A stretch of 43,596 nucleotides of DNA from CAZBWS01 sp964495705 (GTDB lineage Bacteria > Pseudomonadota > Gammaproteobacteria > HTCC5015): assembly GCA_964495705.1 (NCBI GenBank), contig CAZBWS010000009.1, positions 1 to 43,596 of the forward strand. The letters are read 5' to 3'. Position 1 is the first letter of the stretch. Each line of letters begins with the position of its first letter. Shown here piece after piece: positions 32,897 to 41,468 of this stretch. Under the pieces are notes generated by a model that was not told the origin of the DNA, ran no database searches, and was given only the letters and a program-made list of their open reading frames with translations. Both the position numbers and the translations under genes were made by a program.

Positions 32897-34597
32897 TTAG
32901 CCACCAAAAAACAACCCAATACAGCAAACCACCCCGAGTAAGGCAACAATCCCTAGCATGGAGCTACTGGTGCTGAAATTGCTGCCAATGGGGGCTTTGG
33001 GTCCCATCTCTTGTTTCATCCAGTGCTGAAGGTTGCCCCAGCTCTGGCTGATAAAGTTATCCCAAGCCTCTTTCACCTGCCCCAGAGTAGAGAGCACCGC
33101 CCCCCAAATAGTCGGAATCAATTTTCGATATACCCAGTCGCTATCCAAGTTCAACGAGGGTATCTCTGCGGGGTACCAGCCTTTGCGCCACAGTACGGCG
33201 AAACCTAACATGGCGGCGAAAAGGAGTTGGTATTGGGTAACAACATGCGTGGCGCTGTAGGCATTGTAGTCGACGGCGTAGGGTAGCAGGGCATACAGTG
33301 GCGCGGGGTAGACGCCGATGCCAATACACAGGAAAGCGCAGATAAACATAGCGACTAACATATTGCTGGGGGCTTCTTGGCAGCGCAGGCCTTGGTCGTG
33401 GGCGAAGAAGCTGAAGAAGGGAATCTTGATGCCCGAGTGATCCAGAACACCCGCGGAAGCAAGTAATAGGGTGAGATAGACTAACCACATATGTTGCTCG
33501 GCGGCTGCAGTCATGATCATTGATTTGGTTACAAAGCCGCTGAAAAAGGGGAATGCGGATATGCTCATAGAGCCGATAATACACAACATGGCGGTGATCG
33601 GCATGGACTTGTATAGGCCGCCCAGCTCCGAGGCTTTGATAGTGCCAACGCGATGCAGTACCGCGCCCATGCTCATAAATAATAGGCCTTTGTACATGAT
33701 GTGTGCAAACGCATGGGCAGCAGCGCCGTTGATGGCTAGCTCGGTACCGATGCCAATGCCGACCACCATAAATCCTAGCTGGTTGTTTAGGCTATAAGCT
33801 AATACTTTGCGCAGATCGTTTTCTATAACAGCGAAGAGAATGGGGAAGGCGGTCATGATACAGCCTATCCAGATCAAGCTACTCTCCCCAGCAAAGCCAC
33901 GTGCCAAGGCATAAATCGCCAGCTTAGTCGTGAATGCGGATAGCACGACGGTGCCTGTGACCGTCGCTTTGGGGTAGGCGTCTTGCAACCAGTTGTGTAA
34001 TAAGGGGAAGGCGGCTTTAATGCCAAAGGCGATAAAAATCAATAAACCAGCAGGGCTGTCTAAGCCGATGTGTAGAAAGTCCAAGTTGCCAGTAGCTCGG
34101 GCGTAGATCACCGCCCCTGCGGCGAGTAGTACCCCAGAGCTGACTTGAATGATGAGATAGCGCATACCCGCGCGATAAGATGTTTCTGTGCGCCTCGCCC
34201 AGATTAAAAATACCGAACTAATCGCCGTCAGCTCCCACCACACGAATAGACTGAGCAAGTCACCCGCCAAGCAAGCGCCAATCGCTGCCCCCATGTACAG
34301 TAGCCCCGCAACATCTTGCAGCTTATCTTTAATATGTAGGGAATAGATCACCGAGAACAAAGCGGCAATATGAAAGGCAATAGCAAATATAAAACTAAGT
34401 TTGTCGATGCGCAGGGGCGTGAGCTCGTAGCCCATGAGCATTACGCTACTGCTGCCCATACCGAGTGTAATTAGCAGTGCTAAACCGCCTAGTGGTGCGG
34501 CTAATAAAACTGCCGCGCGTAACTTGCCCGTAACGAAGGGCAAGGTCAGCGCGGCTAAGATAAAGATAAAGGCAGGGTTATAAAGGTTATTGATCAT
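32897..34597 (-). CDS. Mrp/Mbh-type antiporter subunit, NuoL/M/N family (third copy)
   Basis: The 566-residue polytopic protein belongs to the proton-translocating antiporter-like family (MrpA/MrpD, NuoL/M/N). Visible family features are WWELTAISSVFLIWARR (the conserved Glu of TM5), a Lys in IKAAFPLLHNWLQDAYPKA (TM7/8 region) and IENDLRKVLAYSLNNQLGFMVVGIG. After about residue 480 there is a non-conserved amphipathic stretch and a final transmembrane helix (LGIVALLGVVCCIGLFFGG). It is the last gene of the nine-gene operon and overlaps the small gene before it by 11 bases. It may supply the NuoL-like role that full-length MrpA has elsewhere. It carries two dispersed-motif copies. Confidence 0.85.
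   Translation of the reverse strand: MINNLYNPAFIFILAALTLPFVTGKLRAAVLLAAPLGGLALLITLGMGSSSVMLMGYELTPLRIDKLSFIFAIAFHIAALFSVIYSLHIKDKLQDVAGLLYMGAAIGACLAGDLLSLFVWWELTAISSVFLIWARRTETSYRAGMRYLIIQVSSGVLLAAGAVIYARATGNLDFLHIGLDSPAGLLIFIAFGIKAAFPLLHNWLQDAYPKATVTGTVVLSAFTTKLAIYALARGFAGESSLIWIGCIMTAFPILFAVIENDLRKVLAYSLNNQLGFMVVGIGIGTELAINGAAAHAFAHIMYKGLLFMSMGAVLHRVGTIKASELGGLYKSMPITAMLCIIGSMSISAFPFFSGFVTKSMIMTAAAEQHMWLVYLTLLLASAGVLDHSGIKIPFFSFFAHDQGLRCQEAPSNMLVAMFICAFLCIGIGVYPAPLYALLPYAVDYNAYSATHVVTQYQLLFAAMLGFAVLWRKGWYPAEIPSLNLDSDWVYRKLIPTIWGAVLSTLGQVKEAWDNFISQSWGNLQHWMKQEMGPKAPIGSNFSTSSSMLGIVALLGVVCCIGLFFGG
33553..33561 (+). repeat. ATGCGGATA motif copy 13
   Basis: Exact plus-strand match (GAATGCGGATATGCT), antisense to the antiporter-subunit gene, whose sense reads Ser-Ala-Phe. 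Confidence 0.7.
33934..33942 (+). repeat. ATGCGGATA motif copy 14
   Basis: Exact plus-strand match (GAATGCGGATAGCAC), antisense to the same antiporter-subunit gene 373 bases from copy 13. Confidence 0.7.
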
Positions 34598-34838
34598 CGT
34601 AATAATCCTCCTCGCGCTGCAATATTTTTCTGAGCAGCTTGGCCGTTAGCACTATCGCGCAATAGGCGATAAAGCCGTAGAACAAATAGAAGCCAGGAAT
34701 ACTTTCAAAGTCAAAGTGACCGTGCTTGTGGTAGAAAAAATCAGCAACAAATAACCCCATACAAATAATTAGTAGTGCCTTGTACAGGCTATCCCCATGA
34801 CTTGCACAGTGATCAAAAAAACGAGCTAGTACATTCAT
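34587..34838 (-). CDS. Small two-helix membrane protein of the antiporter operon
   Basis: The 83-residue product has two predicted transmembrane helices (about residues 20-35 and 48-67), the first followed by a histidine-rich stretch (FFYHKHGHFDF), and an acidic tail (EEDYYDDQ). It overlaps the genes on both sides (ATGA with the upstream gene, 11 bases with the downstream one), so it is part of the operon. Small proteins of this look sit beside NuoL-type subunits in other proteobacterial Mrp-like operons; they have no assigned function. It could be an accessory subunit. Confidence 0.8.
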   Translation of the reverse strand: MNVLARFFDHCASHGDSLYKALLIICMGLFVADFFYHKHGHFDFESIPGFYLFYGFIAYCAIVLTAKLLRKILQREEDYYDDQ

Positions 34839-36304
34839 GGCATCACCTCTATACCTACGATGGGCGCAATCAATTCATATAGTGGCGTTACCACAAAGAA
34901 TAAAGCGATACAGAATAGGGCGGTGATCGCCAGTGGCATTACGCAATTGAGCGGCGCTTCGCTGACCTCTTTGTCGGAGTCTTGTAGGGGCATGAAAAAC
35001 CCCCGAATCACCACGGGCATAAGGTAGGCAATATTGAGCAGGGAGCTGCCGAATAATACCGCGAGTAAAAATAGCTTACCCGCATCCACTGATCCCAGCA
35101 TTAGATACCATTTCACCCAGCTGCCGCCTAAGAGTGGCAAACCGATAATACTTAGGCTACCAATAAAGAAGGCGGCAAAGGTGATTGGCATTTTGCGTCC
35201 CAGGCCGTCCATGCTGCTGATATGGGATTTATGCGTGGCGGTATAGATGGCTCCCGCGCAGAAAAATAAAGTGATTTTGCCAAAGGCGTGCATGGGTATT
35301 TGCAGTGCTGCCCCCATTAAGCCCATGCTGTTTGCCATGCAAACCCCCAGGGTTACATAGCTGAGTTGGCTGATGGTGGAGTAGGCCAAGCGCGCTTTGA
35401 GGTTGTCTTGGCGCAGGGCAATAAAAGAGGATAGCAGGATGGTAAAGGCAGCCACCCACATGACGAAATCAGTGATGTTACCTTTGCTGAGTAAGTCTAA
35501 GCCAAAAATATAGATGGCGACTTTTAGCACGGTAAATACCCCAGCTTTCACCACGGCCACGGCGTGAAGCAGTGCGCTCACTGGCGTGGGGGCAACCATG
35601 GCATTGGGCAGCCAGCGGTGAAAGGGCATGAGCGCGGCCTTGCCGATACCGAACATATATAGAGTAAACAACAGGGCCAATGCGGATGTGCTGAAGTGAC
35701 CGTCTACGATGCCGCCTTGAGTGAAGTCGGTCGTGCCTGTCGTTGTATAAGTCCAGATCAGGGCAGACATTAAAAACAATATAGAACTTGTCAGCAATAT
35801 GCCTAGATAGATGCCCCCGCCTTTTTGTGCACGGCTATCGCCTTTATGGGTGACAAGGGGATAAGTCGCAAAGGTCAGCAGTTCGTAGAATACAAAAAGG
35901 CTGAACATATTGGCAGATAGGGCAATACCCATGCTTGCACCAATGGATACGGCAAAGCAGATAAAGAAGCGCGTTTGATGCTTTTCTTTATTGCCACGCA
36001 TATAGCCGATGGCGTATTGCGTCGTGAGTATCCACAGGCTGCTAGCCACCAAGGCAAATAAAAGGCCTAGGGGTTCAAGCTTTAGTGCGATAGTAATATC
36101 GGGTAAAGGCTGAGCTAAGATAACAGTGGGTGAGTCATTCGCCAATGGAATAATATTTAGCACGCCCAGTAGCAAGGCAAAGGCAGTGGTAAAGCTAGCG
36201 ACCTCGCGCAGTTGTGGCCGCTTGCTGAATATACCAAGGCTTATTGCGCCTATAAAAGGTATTAGCAGGGGCAATAGCAAGGCAAGTGATGGGTCCAATA
36301 TCAT
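34835..36304 (-). CDS. Mrp/Mbh-type antiporter subunit, MrpD-like (second copy)
   Basis: This 489-residue protein is a MrpD/NuoM-N-family subunit with about 14 hydrophobic segments. Family residues are seen in FVFYELLTFATYPLVTH (TM5 Glu), GKAALMPFHRWLPNAMVAPTPVSALLHAVAVVKAGVF (TM7-8 Lys and His) and LKARLAYSTISQLSYVTLGV. It overlaps the first MrpD-like gene by 4 bases and the small gene by 4. With three such subunits the complex could carry out several coupled ion translocations; which ion is exchanged for protons cannot be read from sequence. Confidence 0.88.
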   Translation of the reverse strand: MILDPSLALLLPLLIPFIGAISLGIFSKRPQLREVASFTTAFALLLGVLNIIPLANDSPTVILAQPLPDITIALKLEPLGLLFALVASSLWILTTQYAIGYMRGNKEKHQTRFFICFAVSIGASMGIALSANMFSLFVFYELLTFATYPLVTHKGDSRAQKGGGIYLGILLTSSILFLMSALIWTYTTTGTTDFTQGGIVDGHFSTSALALLFTLYMFGIGKAALMPFHRWLPNAMVAPTPVSALLHAVAVVKAGVFTVLKVAIYIFGLDLLSKGNITDFVMWVAAFTILLSSFIALRQDNLKARLAYSTISQLSYVTLGVCMANSMGLMGAALQIPMHAFGKITLFFCAGAIYTATHKSHISSMDGLGRKMPITFAAFFIGSLSIIGLPLLGGSWVKWYLMLGSVDAGKLFLLAVLFGSSLLNIAYLMPVVIRGFFMPLQDSDKEVSEAPLNCVMPLAITALFCIALFFVVTPLYELIAPIVGIEVMP

Positions 36305-37809
36305 TGCCCTCCTCCTAATAGCATTGCCGCGGCTTTACTGGCGGCGCCAACGCTCCACTGAGTATTTAAGCCGAAATAAATGTTCGCGGCGATTAAAGCA
36401 TACAGCGGCAACAACATAGACAGAGGGACTTCTTGAATGGCTTCGGTAGCATTGGGGTAGAGGGGAGGCTGGAAGTAAGCTGACGCAATGATTTTCCAAA
36501 TATACACTACAGCCAACAGTGAACTGAGTAGTACGATAGCGGCCACGGGCCACCAGCCTGCATTGAGGGCGCCGACAATCAAATACCATTTGCTGATAAA
36601 ACCAGCGGTGAGTGGGACACCAATTAGACTCAGCCCGGCTAAAATAAAGCCTGCAAAGGTGAAAGGCATTAAGCGCCCAAGCCCTGCTAAATTTTGAATG
36701 CGGTGTCCACTGACTTGATAGAATACTGCGCCCATAGACATGAATAGGGCGGTTTTAATGATTGCGTGATTGAAAAGGTGCAGGATACTGGCCGTGAGAG
36801 CGGCTTGATTATTAATCGCCACGCCTAAAATCATATAGCCAATTTGTGAGATCGAGGAAAAGGCTAATAGGCGTTTCACATTTTGTTGGTTGATGGCCAC
36901 CAGAGAGGGCACAACAATACCCAGTAGAGCGAGGGGCAGTAGTATGCTGCTGAGGTGTAGCTGCTTAAAAGCTAATTCTGGGCCGTAGATGGAGTAGATA
37001 AAACGCAACAATAAATATATAGAGACCTTGGTGGCCGAGCCTGCCAGGAATGCGGTGACAGCGGAAGGGGCGAATCGGTAGGCCCCTGCCAGCCAGCTGT
37101 GCATAGGGAAAATTGCGGCTTTAATGCCTAAGCCAATAATTAAAAAAGCAAAGGCGGTACGCACACCACTACTATTACTGACCTCGGGCAGACGCTGGGC
37201 GAGGTCGGCCATATTGAGAGTGCCTGTCATTTGATACAGCAAGCCAATGCTTAGCAATATAAAGGAGGCGCCAACAGTACCTAGCAACAAATACTGAAAG
37301 GCCGCCGTCAGTGCACGACGGTCACGGCTTAGCGCGATAATTAAGTAGCTGGCAAGGGATGATATTTCCAAAAACACAAATACATTGAAAGCATCTCCTG
37401 TGGTTGTCATGCCGAGCAATCCCGTTAGTACAATCAGCCACCCGGCATACATCAGATAGAGTTTGCTTTCGGGTACTTCTTTGCCGAGGCTACGCCAAGC
37501 ATAGGGCAGGGTAATACTACTGACCATGCTGACGATGACTAATACAAAGGCGCTGAGGGTGTCGATGCGATATTCAATACCCCAAGGCGGCGCCCAATTA
37601 CCCATGGCATAGCTAATAACACTGCCATCGGATGTTTGTTGTAATAATAGTAAGGCAATACCAAGGCTGGTATAGCTGGCCAGTATGGCAATCACCCAGG
37701 CGATACGACTGTTGTGTAATAACACGCACAGTGGGGCAGCTAACAAGGGGACTAATACTTGCAGGGCAGGCAGCTGAGACATGACTTGTTCGGGCAGAAA
37801 GTGACTCAT
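36301..37809 (-). CDS. mrpD: Mrp antiporter subunit D
   Basis: The 502-residue NuoM/N-like subunit directly follows MrpC, so it is assigned as MrpD. Family features include FVFLEISSLASYLIIALSRDRR (TM5 Glu), GLGIKAAIFPMHSWLAGAYRFAPSAVTAFLAG (TM7 Lys and His) and VKRLLAFSSISQIGYMILGV. MrpD is an antiporter-like proton channel subunit of the hetero-oligomeric Na+(Li+,K+)/H+ antiporter in the inner membrane. The start ATG overlaps the MrpC stop (TAATG). Confidence 0.9.
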   Translation of the reverse strand: MSHFLPEQVMSQLPALQVLVPLLAAPLCVLLHNSRIAWVIAILASYTSLGIALLLLQQTSDGSVISYAMGNWAPPWGIEYRIDTLSAFVLVIVSMVSSITLPYAWRSLGKEVPESKLYLMYAGWLIVLTGLLGMTTTGDAFNVFVFLEISSLASYLIIALSRDRRALTAAFQYLLLGTVGASFILLSIGLLYQMTGTLNMADLAQRLPEVSNSSGVRTAFAFLIIGLGIKAAIFPMHSWLAGAYRFAPSAVTAFLAGSATKVSIYLLLRFIYSIYGPELAFKQLHLSSILLPLALLGIVVPSLVAINQQNVKRLLAFSSISQIGYMILGVAINNQAALTASILHLFNHAIIKTALFMSMGAVFYQVSGHRIQNLAGLGRLMPFTFAGFILAGLSLIGVPLTAGFISKWYLIVGALNAGWWPVAAIVLLSSLLAVVYIWKIIASAYFQPPLYPNATEAIQEVPLSMLLPLYALIAANIYFGLNTQWSVGAASKAAAMLLGGGQ

Positions 37810-38177
37810 TACTGGCTTCTGTCCTTGGCGTTGACTTCGTCTTCTTGAATAGTGCCATAAGCATTGTGAATGCGAACGAGCAACGCTAGGCCAAGTGATA
37901 AGGTGGCTACGCCGACGACGATGGCGGTAAGAATTAATACATGGGGAAGAGGGTTGCTATACAGCACTGTGCCTGGTGACGCGCCGTCAATCAGTATCGG
38001 TGCAGTGCCGCCAGTGACCTTGCCAACACTGATATAAAATAGTGAGATAGAAACCTGAAAAACCGATAGGCCTAATAATTTTTTAAATAAATTTTGTGAG
38101 GATAAAATCGTGTATAGGCCAATGACTAGCAGCAGTGCTGACATTACATAGTTAAAGTGTGAATAGAACCATTGCAT
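37809..38177 (-). CDS. mrpC: Mrp antiporter subunit C (NuoK-like)
   Basis: The 122-residue protein has three transmembrane helices and the NuoK/MrpC pattern: LLVIGLYTILSSQNLFKKLLGLSVFQVSISLFYISVG with the GLxxF segment, and LTAIVVGVATLSLGLALLVRIH in helix 3. The segment DGASPGTVLYSNPLPHVLILTAIVVG is typical of MrpC. It sits between the fused MrpA-C/MrpB gene and MrpD, the conserved B-C-D order. Confidence 0.92.
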   Translation of the reverse strand: MQWFYSHFNYVMSALLLVIGLYTILSSQNLFKKLLGLSVFQVSISLFYISVGKVTGGTAPILIDGASPGTVLYSNPLPHVLILTAIVVGVATLSLGLALLVRIHNAYGTIQEDEVNAKDRSQ

Positions 38178-38179
38178 TA

Positions 38180-39190
38180 TTATTGCCCCTGCCCGTGTTG
38201 TTGGGGACGGTGGTTCATAAAAGAATAAAACAGTGACAGCATCACTGCGGCAACACTGATGCCTACCCCTAGCTCAACAACGAAAATTCCATAGTGTTGG
38301 CCATGGATGGGGTCGTGGGCGAGCAAGTTGTAGTCTAGGAATTGTCCCCCTAGCAGCATAGTGACTATGCCCGTACCCGCGTATAGGCTGATGCCTGCCG
38401 CCATCAGGATGCGGATAGCCTTGGGAGGGACTGCTAGCATCAGTTCATCGAGGCTGAAGACGAGGCCGTATAGGACGAAGGCTGCCGCAATGGTCACTCC
38501 AGCTTGAAAGCCTCCGCCTGGCCCAAAGTCACCGTGGAATTGCACATACAGGCCAAATAAAATAATTAGCGGTACCATGAGTTTGGCAAAGGTGGCGAGC
38601 ACTATGTCTTCGTTGCCCGCAGCATTGGCCGGCAGCTCTTTTTCGCGTTGGCGCTTGAACACGTTACCTAATAAGCCAAATACGGCAATACCTGCGGTAA
38701 ATACCACCAAGGTTTCCCCCATCGTGTCATAGCCGCGATAGGAGGCGAGCACTGAGGTTACGACATTCGGCAGGCCTATTTCCTCTGCAGAGGTTTGTAA
38801 ATAGCGAGTGGCCAAGTGTTGATTGGCGGGGGCCTGAGCATCACCAAAATGAGGCATGTCGATAGTGCCATAGATTAATACAGCTGCTGTTAGCAAGCTG
38901 ATGCCAAGGGCAAAGGCTTTGCGTGGCATAGCAATACTACTGCGGTCACGCGCATCGCTGCCGATTAAAGCGAGCGCTCCGAGCATTAACACCGTTGATA
39001 TACCTGCGCCAACTGCGGCCTCGGTAAAGGCGACGTCTACGGCATCTAAGCCAACGAAGATGGCCGCACACAGCAAACTAAATAAGCCAGTGAGCATGAT
39101 CGCAGCAAATAAACTGCGCATACGCAAAATGGCGAGACTGATGATCAGTAAAAAAATCATCAGGACTGCGTTCAAATAAAAGCTAGTCAT
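38180..39190 (-). CDS. Fused MrpA C-terminal (DUF4040/MbhD-MbhE) and MrpB protein
   Basis: The 336-residue membrane protein combines three parts: DUF4040/MbhD-like (residues 1-80, FTEAAVGAGISTVLMLGALALIG), MbhE-like (about 90-180, VTSVLASYRGYDTMGETLVVFTAGIAVFGLLG) and MrpB/MnhB (about 200-325, FHGDFGPGGGFQAGVTIAAAFVLYGLVF and YGIFVVELGVGISVAAVMLSLFY). In the classical antiporter the first two parts form the C-terminal end of the large MrpA subunit, whose NuoL-like N-terminal part is absent here. Such a reduced A fused to B matches the Mbh-like branch of these complexes. It overlaps MrpG by 8 bases. Confidence 0.88.
   Translation of the reverse strand: MTSFYLNAVLMIFLLIISLAILRMRSLFAAIMLTGLFSLLCAAIFVGLDAVDVAFTEAAVGAGISTVLMLGALALIGSDARDRSSIAMPRKAFALGISLLTAAVLIYGTIDMPHFGDAQAPANQHLATRYLQTSAEEIGLPNVVTSVLASYRGYDTMGETLVVFTAGIAVFGLLGNVFKRQREKELPANAAGNEDIVLATFAKLMVPLIILFGLYVQFHGDFGPGGGFQAGVTIAAAFVLYGLVFSLDELMLAVPPKAIRILMAAGISLYAGTGIVTMLLGGQFLDYNLLAHDPIHGQHYGIFVVELGVGISVAAVMLSLFYSFMNHRPQQHGQGQ
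38409..38417 (+). repeat. ATGCGGATA motif copy 15
   Basis: Exact plus-strand match (GGATGCGGATAGCC), antisense to the fused MrpA-C/MrpB gene, whose sense reads Ala-Ile-Arg-Ile. Confidence 0.65.
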
Positions 39191-39500
39191 GCTTGCCTAG
39201 CCACGGCTTTAAACCTGATTTATGTGCGGCCTTGGCGAGCACATGGGAGGTGGTGGGACTGGCGAAAAATAGCAGCGTCAAAATAGTCATTATCTTACAG
39301 GCAGTAATTAGGTTAGGGCTCTGTAGGGTGAGCCCCAATAGTATTAACCAGGCTCCCAGGGTGTCTATAATGCTCGCTGCGTGCAGGCGGGTATAAAAAT
39401 CAGGCATGCGCAACAGACCAATCGCACCAATTAATATAAAACTACTGCCGATGATAAGGCTAAGCCAGCTGAGTATATCGATGAGCATGTTTGCGTTCAT
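39183..39500 (-). CDS. mrpG: Mrp antiporter subunit G
   Basis: The 105-residue protein has three transmembrane helices and the MrpG/MnhG signature GSSFILIGAIGLLRMPDFYTRLHAASIIDTLGAWLILLGL, followed by LFFASPTTSHVLAKAAHKSG. Its ATG overlaps the MrpF stop (ATGA). MrpE-F-G preceding the A-C-terminal/B protein is the Mbh-type order. Confidence 0.93.
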   Translation of the reverse strand: MNANMLIDILSWLSLIIGSSFILIGAIGLLRMPDFYTRLHAASIIDTLGAWLILLGLTLQSPNLITACKIMTILTLLFFASPTTSHVLAKAAHKSGLKPWLGKHD

Positions 39501-39781
39501 TCAGCCTTCTCGTCTATGAATTTTTGTGTTGGAAAGGCGCGCTCAACAAATTTTAAAACGGCAACAGTCGCTAGGGTGTTCAGTAGGGCATATAACAGTG
39601 CTAGGTCAATAAAGTCGGGGCGCTGGGTAAGGAAACCGTGTAGGGCAATAAATAATACGACCTTAGTGCCGACGCTGTTGATGGCGAGTATGCGATCGTA
39701 AACGCTGGGTCCCAGCAGTGACCGAGCAATACCCATAGCCATCGCGATAAAAATAGCTATGCTGGCAACGAGAAACATCAT
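39497..39781 (-). CDS. mrpF: Mrp antiporter subunit F
   Basis: The 94-residue, three-helix protein shows the MrpF/MnhF pattern: AMGIARSLLGPSVYDRILAINSVGTKVVLFIALHG and the acidic FIDLALLYALLNTLATVAVLKFVE. It is coupled by 4-base overlaps to MrpE upstream and MrpG downstream. Confidence 0.93.
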   Translation of the reverse strand: MMFLVASIAIFIAMAMGIARSLLGPSVYDRILAINSVGTKVVLFIALHGFLTQRPDFIDLALLYALLNTLATVAVLKFVERAFPTQKFIDEKAE

Positions 39782-40290
39782 TTTGTTCCTTCCTGTGTCT
39801 TTTCTAGCTGAGTTACACGTGCATCCATGTCGCCGCTGTTTAAATCATCCACTCCCTCTTGGGATAGGGCATGAATAAGTATGCCCTGTTGCTCTACTTG
39901 TACCGAGACGGTGCCTGGCGTCAGCGTAATGGAGTTTGCGTATATCACGCGAGCAACATTGTTGTTTTGGCTGCTGCTGATTTCTACTAGGCGTGGACTG
40001 ATAGCATTAGTTTTACCAAATAGGCTGGCAATAATGCGCTTGGTGACATCCCAGTTGGCGCTAATGATTTCTTTAATGAGCCACGCAGTATAAGCTGGCA
40101 TGCGCAATGCGTGGAGCTCCTTAAAGGGCCAGATGCGCTCGTGAATATCTAAGCGCCAGCTAAGCCAAGTAACAAGCAGGCATGAGAGCAAGCCCATACT
40201 GGCTACCAGCGGGTGATTTAATGAAAACTCTCCAGACAACATGAGCCATAACAGGACCAAGGTGACAAACAGGCTAATATAGTGCCGCAT
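39778..40290 (-). CDS. mrpE: Mrp antiporter subunit E
   Basis: The 170-residue protein has two N-terminal hydrophobic segments and a soluble domain with the MrpE/MnhE signature AYTAWLIKEIISANWDVTKRI and YANSITLTPGTVSVQVEQQGILIHAL. It is the first gene of the operon; the operon promoter should lie in 40291-40451, a 161-base A/T-rich divergent region shared with the gene at 40452. Down to 32897 the intergenic distances are negative or under 3 bases, so all nine genes are probably one transcript. Confidence 0.92.
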   Translation of the reverse strand: MRHYISLFVTLVLLWLMLSGEFSLNHPLVASMGLLSCLLVTWLSWRLDIHERIWPFKELHALRMPAYTAWLIKEIISANWDVTKRIIASLFGKTNAISPRLVEISSSQNNNVARVIYANSITLTPGTVSVQVEQQGILIHALSQEGVDDLNSGDMDARVTQLEKTQEGTK

Positions 40291-40451
40291 ACTTCTTTTT
40301 ATTCATGGGTAATGGCCTAGGAGTGTAGAGTTTTGCTGAGATCAAGGCAATAGATGCTTTAGTTAATGGTAGAGGCTACGTTGTCGGATTTTTATTACAT
40401 GTTATTAAAAATTACCTGAATTTTACACAATTGCTACTACACTAAGATTTA
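40291..40451. promoter_or_regulatory. Divergent promoter region, mrpE and unknown gene
   Basis: This A/T-rich 161-base gap must contain the start sites of the Mrp operon and of the plus-strand gene at 40452. I see TACACTAAGAT near 40436-40447 as a candidate -10 for the latter but no clear -35, so no precise promoter is claimed. Confidence 0.4.
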
Positions 40452-41468
40452 ATGATATATATGTATTCCCTAGCTTTAATCGCAGTGCTGTCCATAGCGC
40501 TATTTATGCTGTTTAAGAAAAAGCCAGCTCCCCGTCGTTTCGTGCAGTTATCCGCGCAAAATATCCCCTTAATTAGAGCCAAGCTTGTCGATCGTGAACG
40601 CTTTGACCAGCAATTGTTAGCTCGTCAAACAGAGGCGCGTTTTCAGCGCCGCGAATGTACTTTATTTCTCTTTCGTTTCCAAACAGACAATACAGGAGTC
40701 GAGGACGCCATGGTGGACTTGCTGGTGGGGCATATGCAAGCCTGGCCAGTTGCCCAAGAGTTTTTTATTCACAAGGTTGGTAAAAATGGTTTTGTTGTCT
40801 TGGTAGAAGATGTGGCATTACCGGATGAATCGCGTGAGCTTGAGGATGAATTGCATATCCACCTCAACTTACCCATGGGGGCTGCTGAAGAAAGTGCCTT
40901 AGAGTACACTTTGGCGCGCGGATCGTACCCCTATGATACGGATCAAATTAACCAGTTGTGGGAGTTGGTAGACCAGCGTTTAGTACAGCGTGAGCACACC
41001 GCTCATACACTGACCGCGCAGCCCAGTGTTGAGGTACGTGAGGATGGCGTATTAGTGATTGATTTGGGCGCAACAGAAGGGGTCAGCTACACGAATGTTG
41101 AGAGTGCTTTTCAGTTGTTTCTTGATCAGTATGCGGTGTTTTATCCTGGGATTAAATTTCCCCAGCTATGTAAGGCAAGGCGTGTTTTGAGTTTAGATGC
41201 AGATGCGATGCGCTTCACGCGGAGTAAAGTAGTCACAGATGCTATTAGTGCGGTTGCAGTGGTACCCAGGGGCAGCATAGAAAAGCATTTAATGCGGATG
41301 TACGCTTATTATAATCAACCTCAATACCCCTTTAAGGTTTGCTCTAGTGAAGCGGATGCGATCACATGGTTACAGGGCCATGTAGACCCTAAATTTTTCA
41401 CCATGCACAGACGGGCTGTTTTACAGCAATGCCACTCAGTCCACAAAGCGCATAGAGAGATCCACTGA
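40452..41468 (+). CDS. Membrane-anchored protein, degenerate GGDEF-like plus STAS-like region, unknown function
   Basis: The 338-residue protein has an N-terminal transmembrane anchor (residues 4-20) and basic KKKPAPRR, then a region (about 68-180) resembling a GGDEF fold without its active-site motif (CTLFLFRF, KVGKNGFVVLVEDV, LEYTLARGSYPYDTDQINQLWELVDQRL). The C-terminal half (about 200-320) resembles the small STAS-like domains that end in a PFK-x-C/F-x2-E-x-A-x2-WL pattern (YPFKVCSSEADAITWL). Neither assignment is certain. It could be a non-enzymatic signalling or scaffold protein. Its 3' end overlaps the convergent nadC by 33 bases. Confidence 0.65.
   Translation: MIYMYSLALIAVLSIALFMLFKKKPAPRRFVQLSAQNIPLIRAKLVDRERFDQQLLARQTEARFQRRECTLFLFRFQTDNTGVEDAMVDLLVGHMQAWPVAQEFFIHKVGKNGFVVLVEDVALPDESRELEDELHIHLNLPMGAAEESALEYTLARGSYPYDTDQINQLWELVDQRLVQREHTAHTLTAQPSVEVREDGVLVIDLGATEGVSYTNVESAFQLFLDQYAVFYPGIKFPQLCKARRVLSLDADAMRFTRSKVVTDAISAVAVVPRGSIEKHLMRMYAYYNQPQYPFKVCSSEADAITWLQGHVDPKFFTMHRRAVLQQCHSVHKAHREIH

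Noticed and set aside
33141..33584. 147-codon minus-strand frame inside the third antiporter gene
   Set aside because: The Arg/His-rich translation is a shifted frame of the conserved membrane protein.
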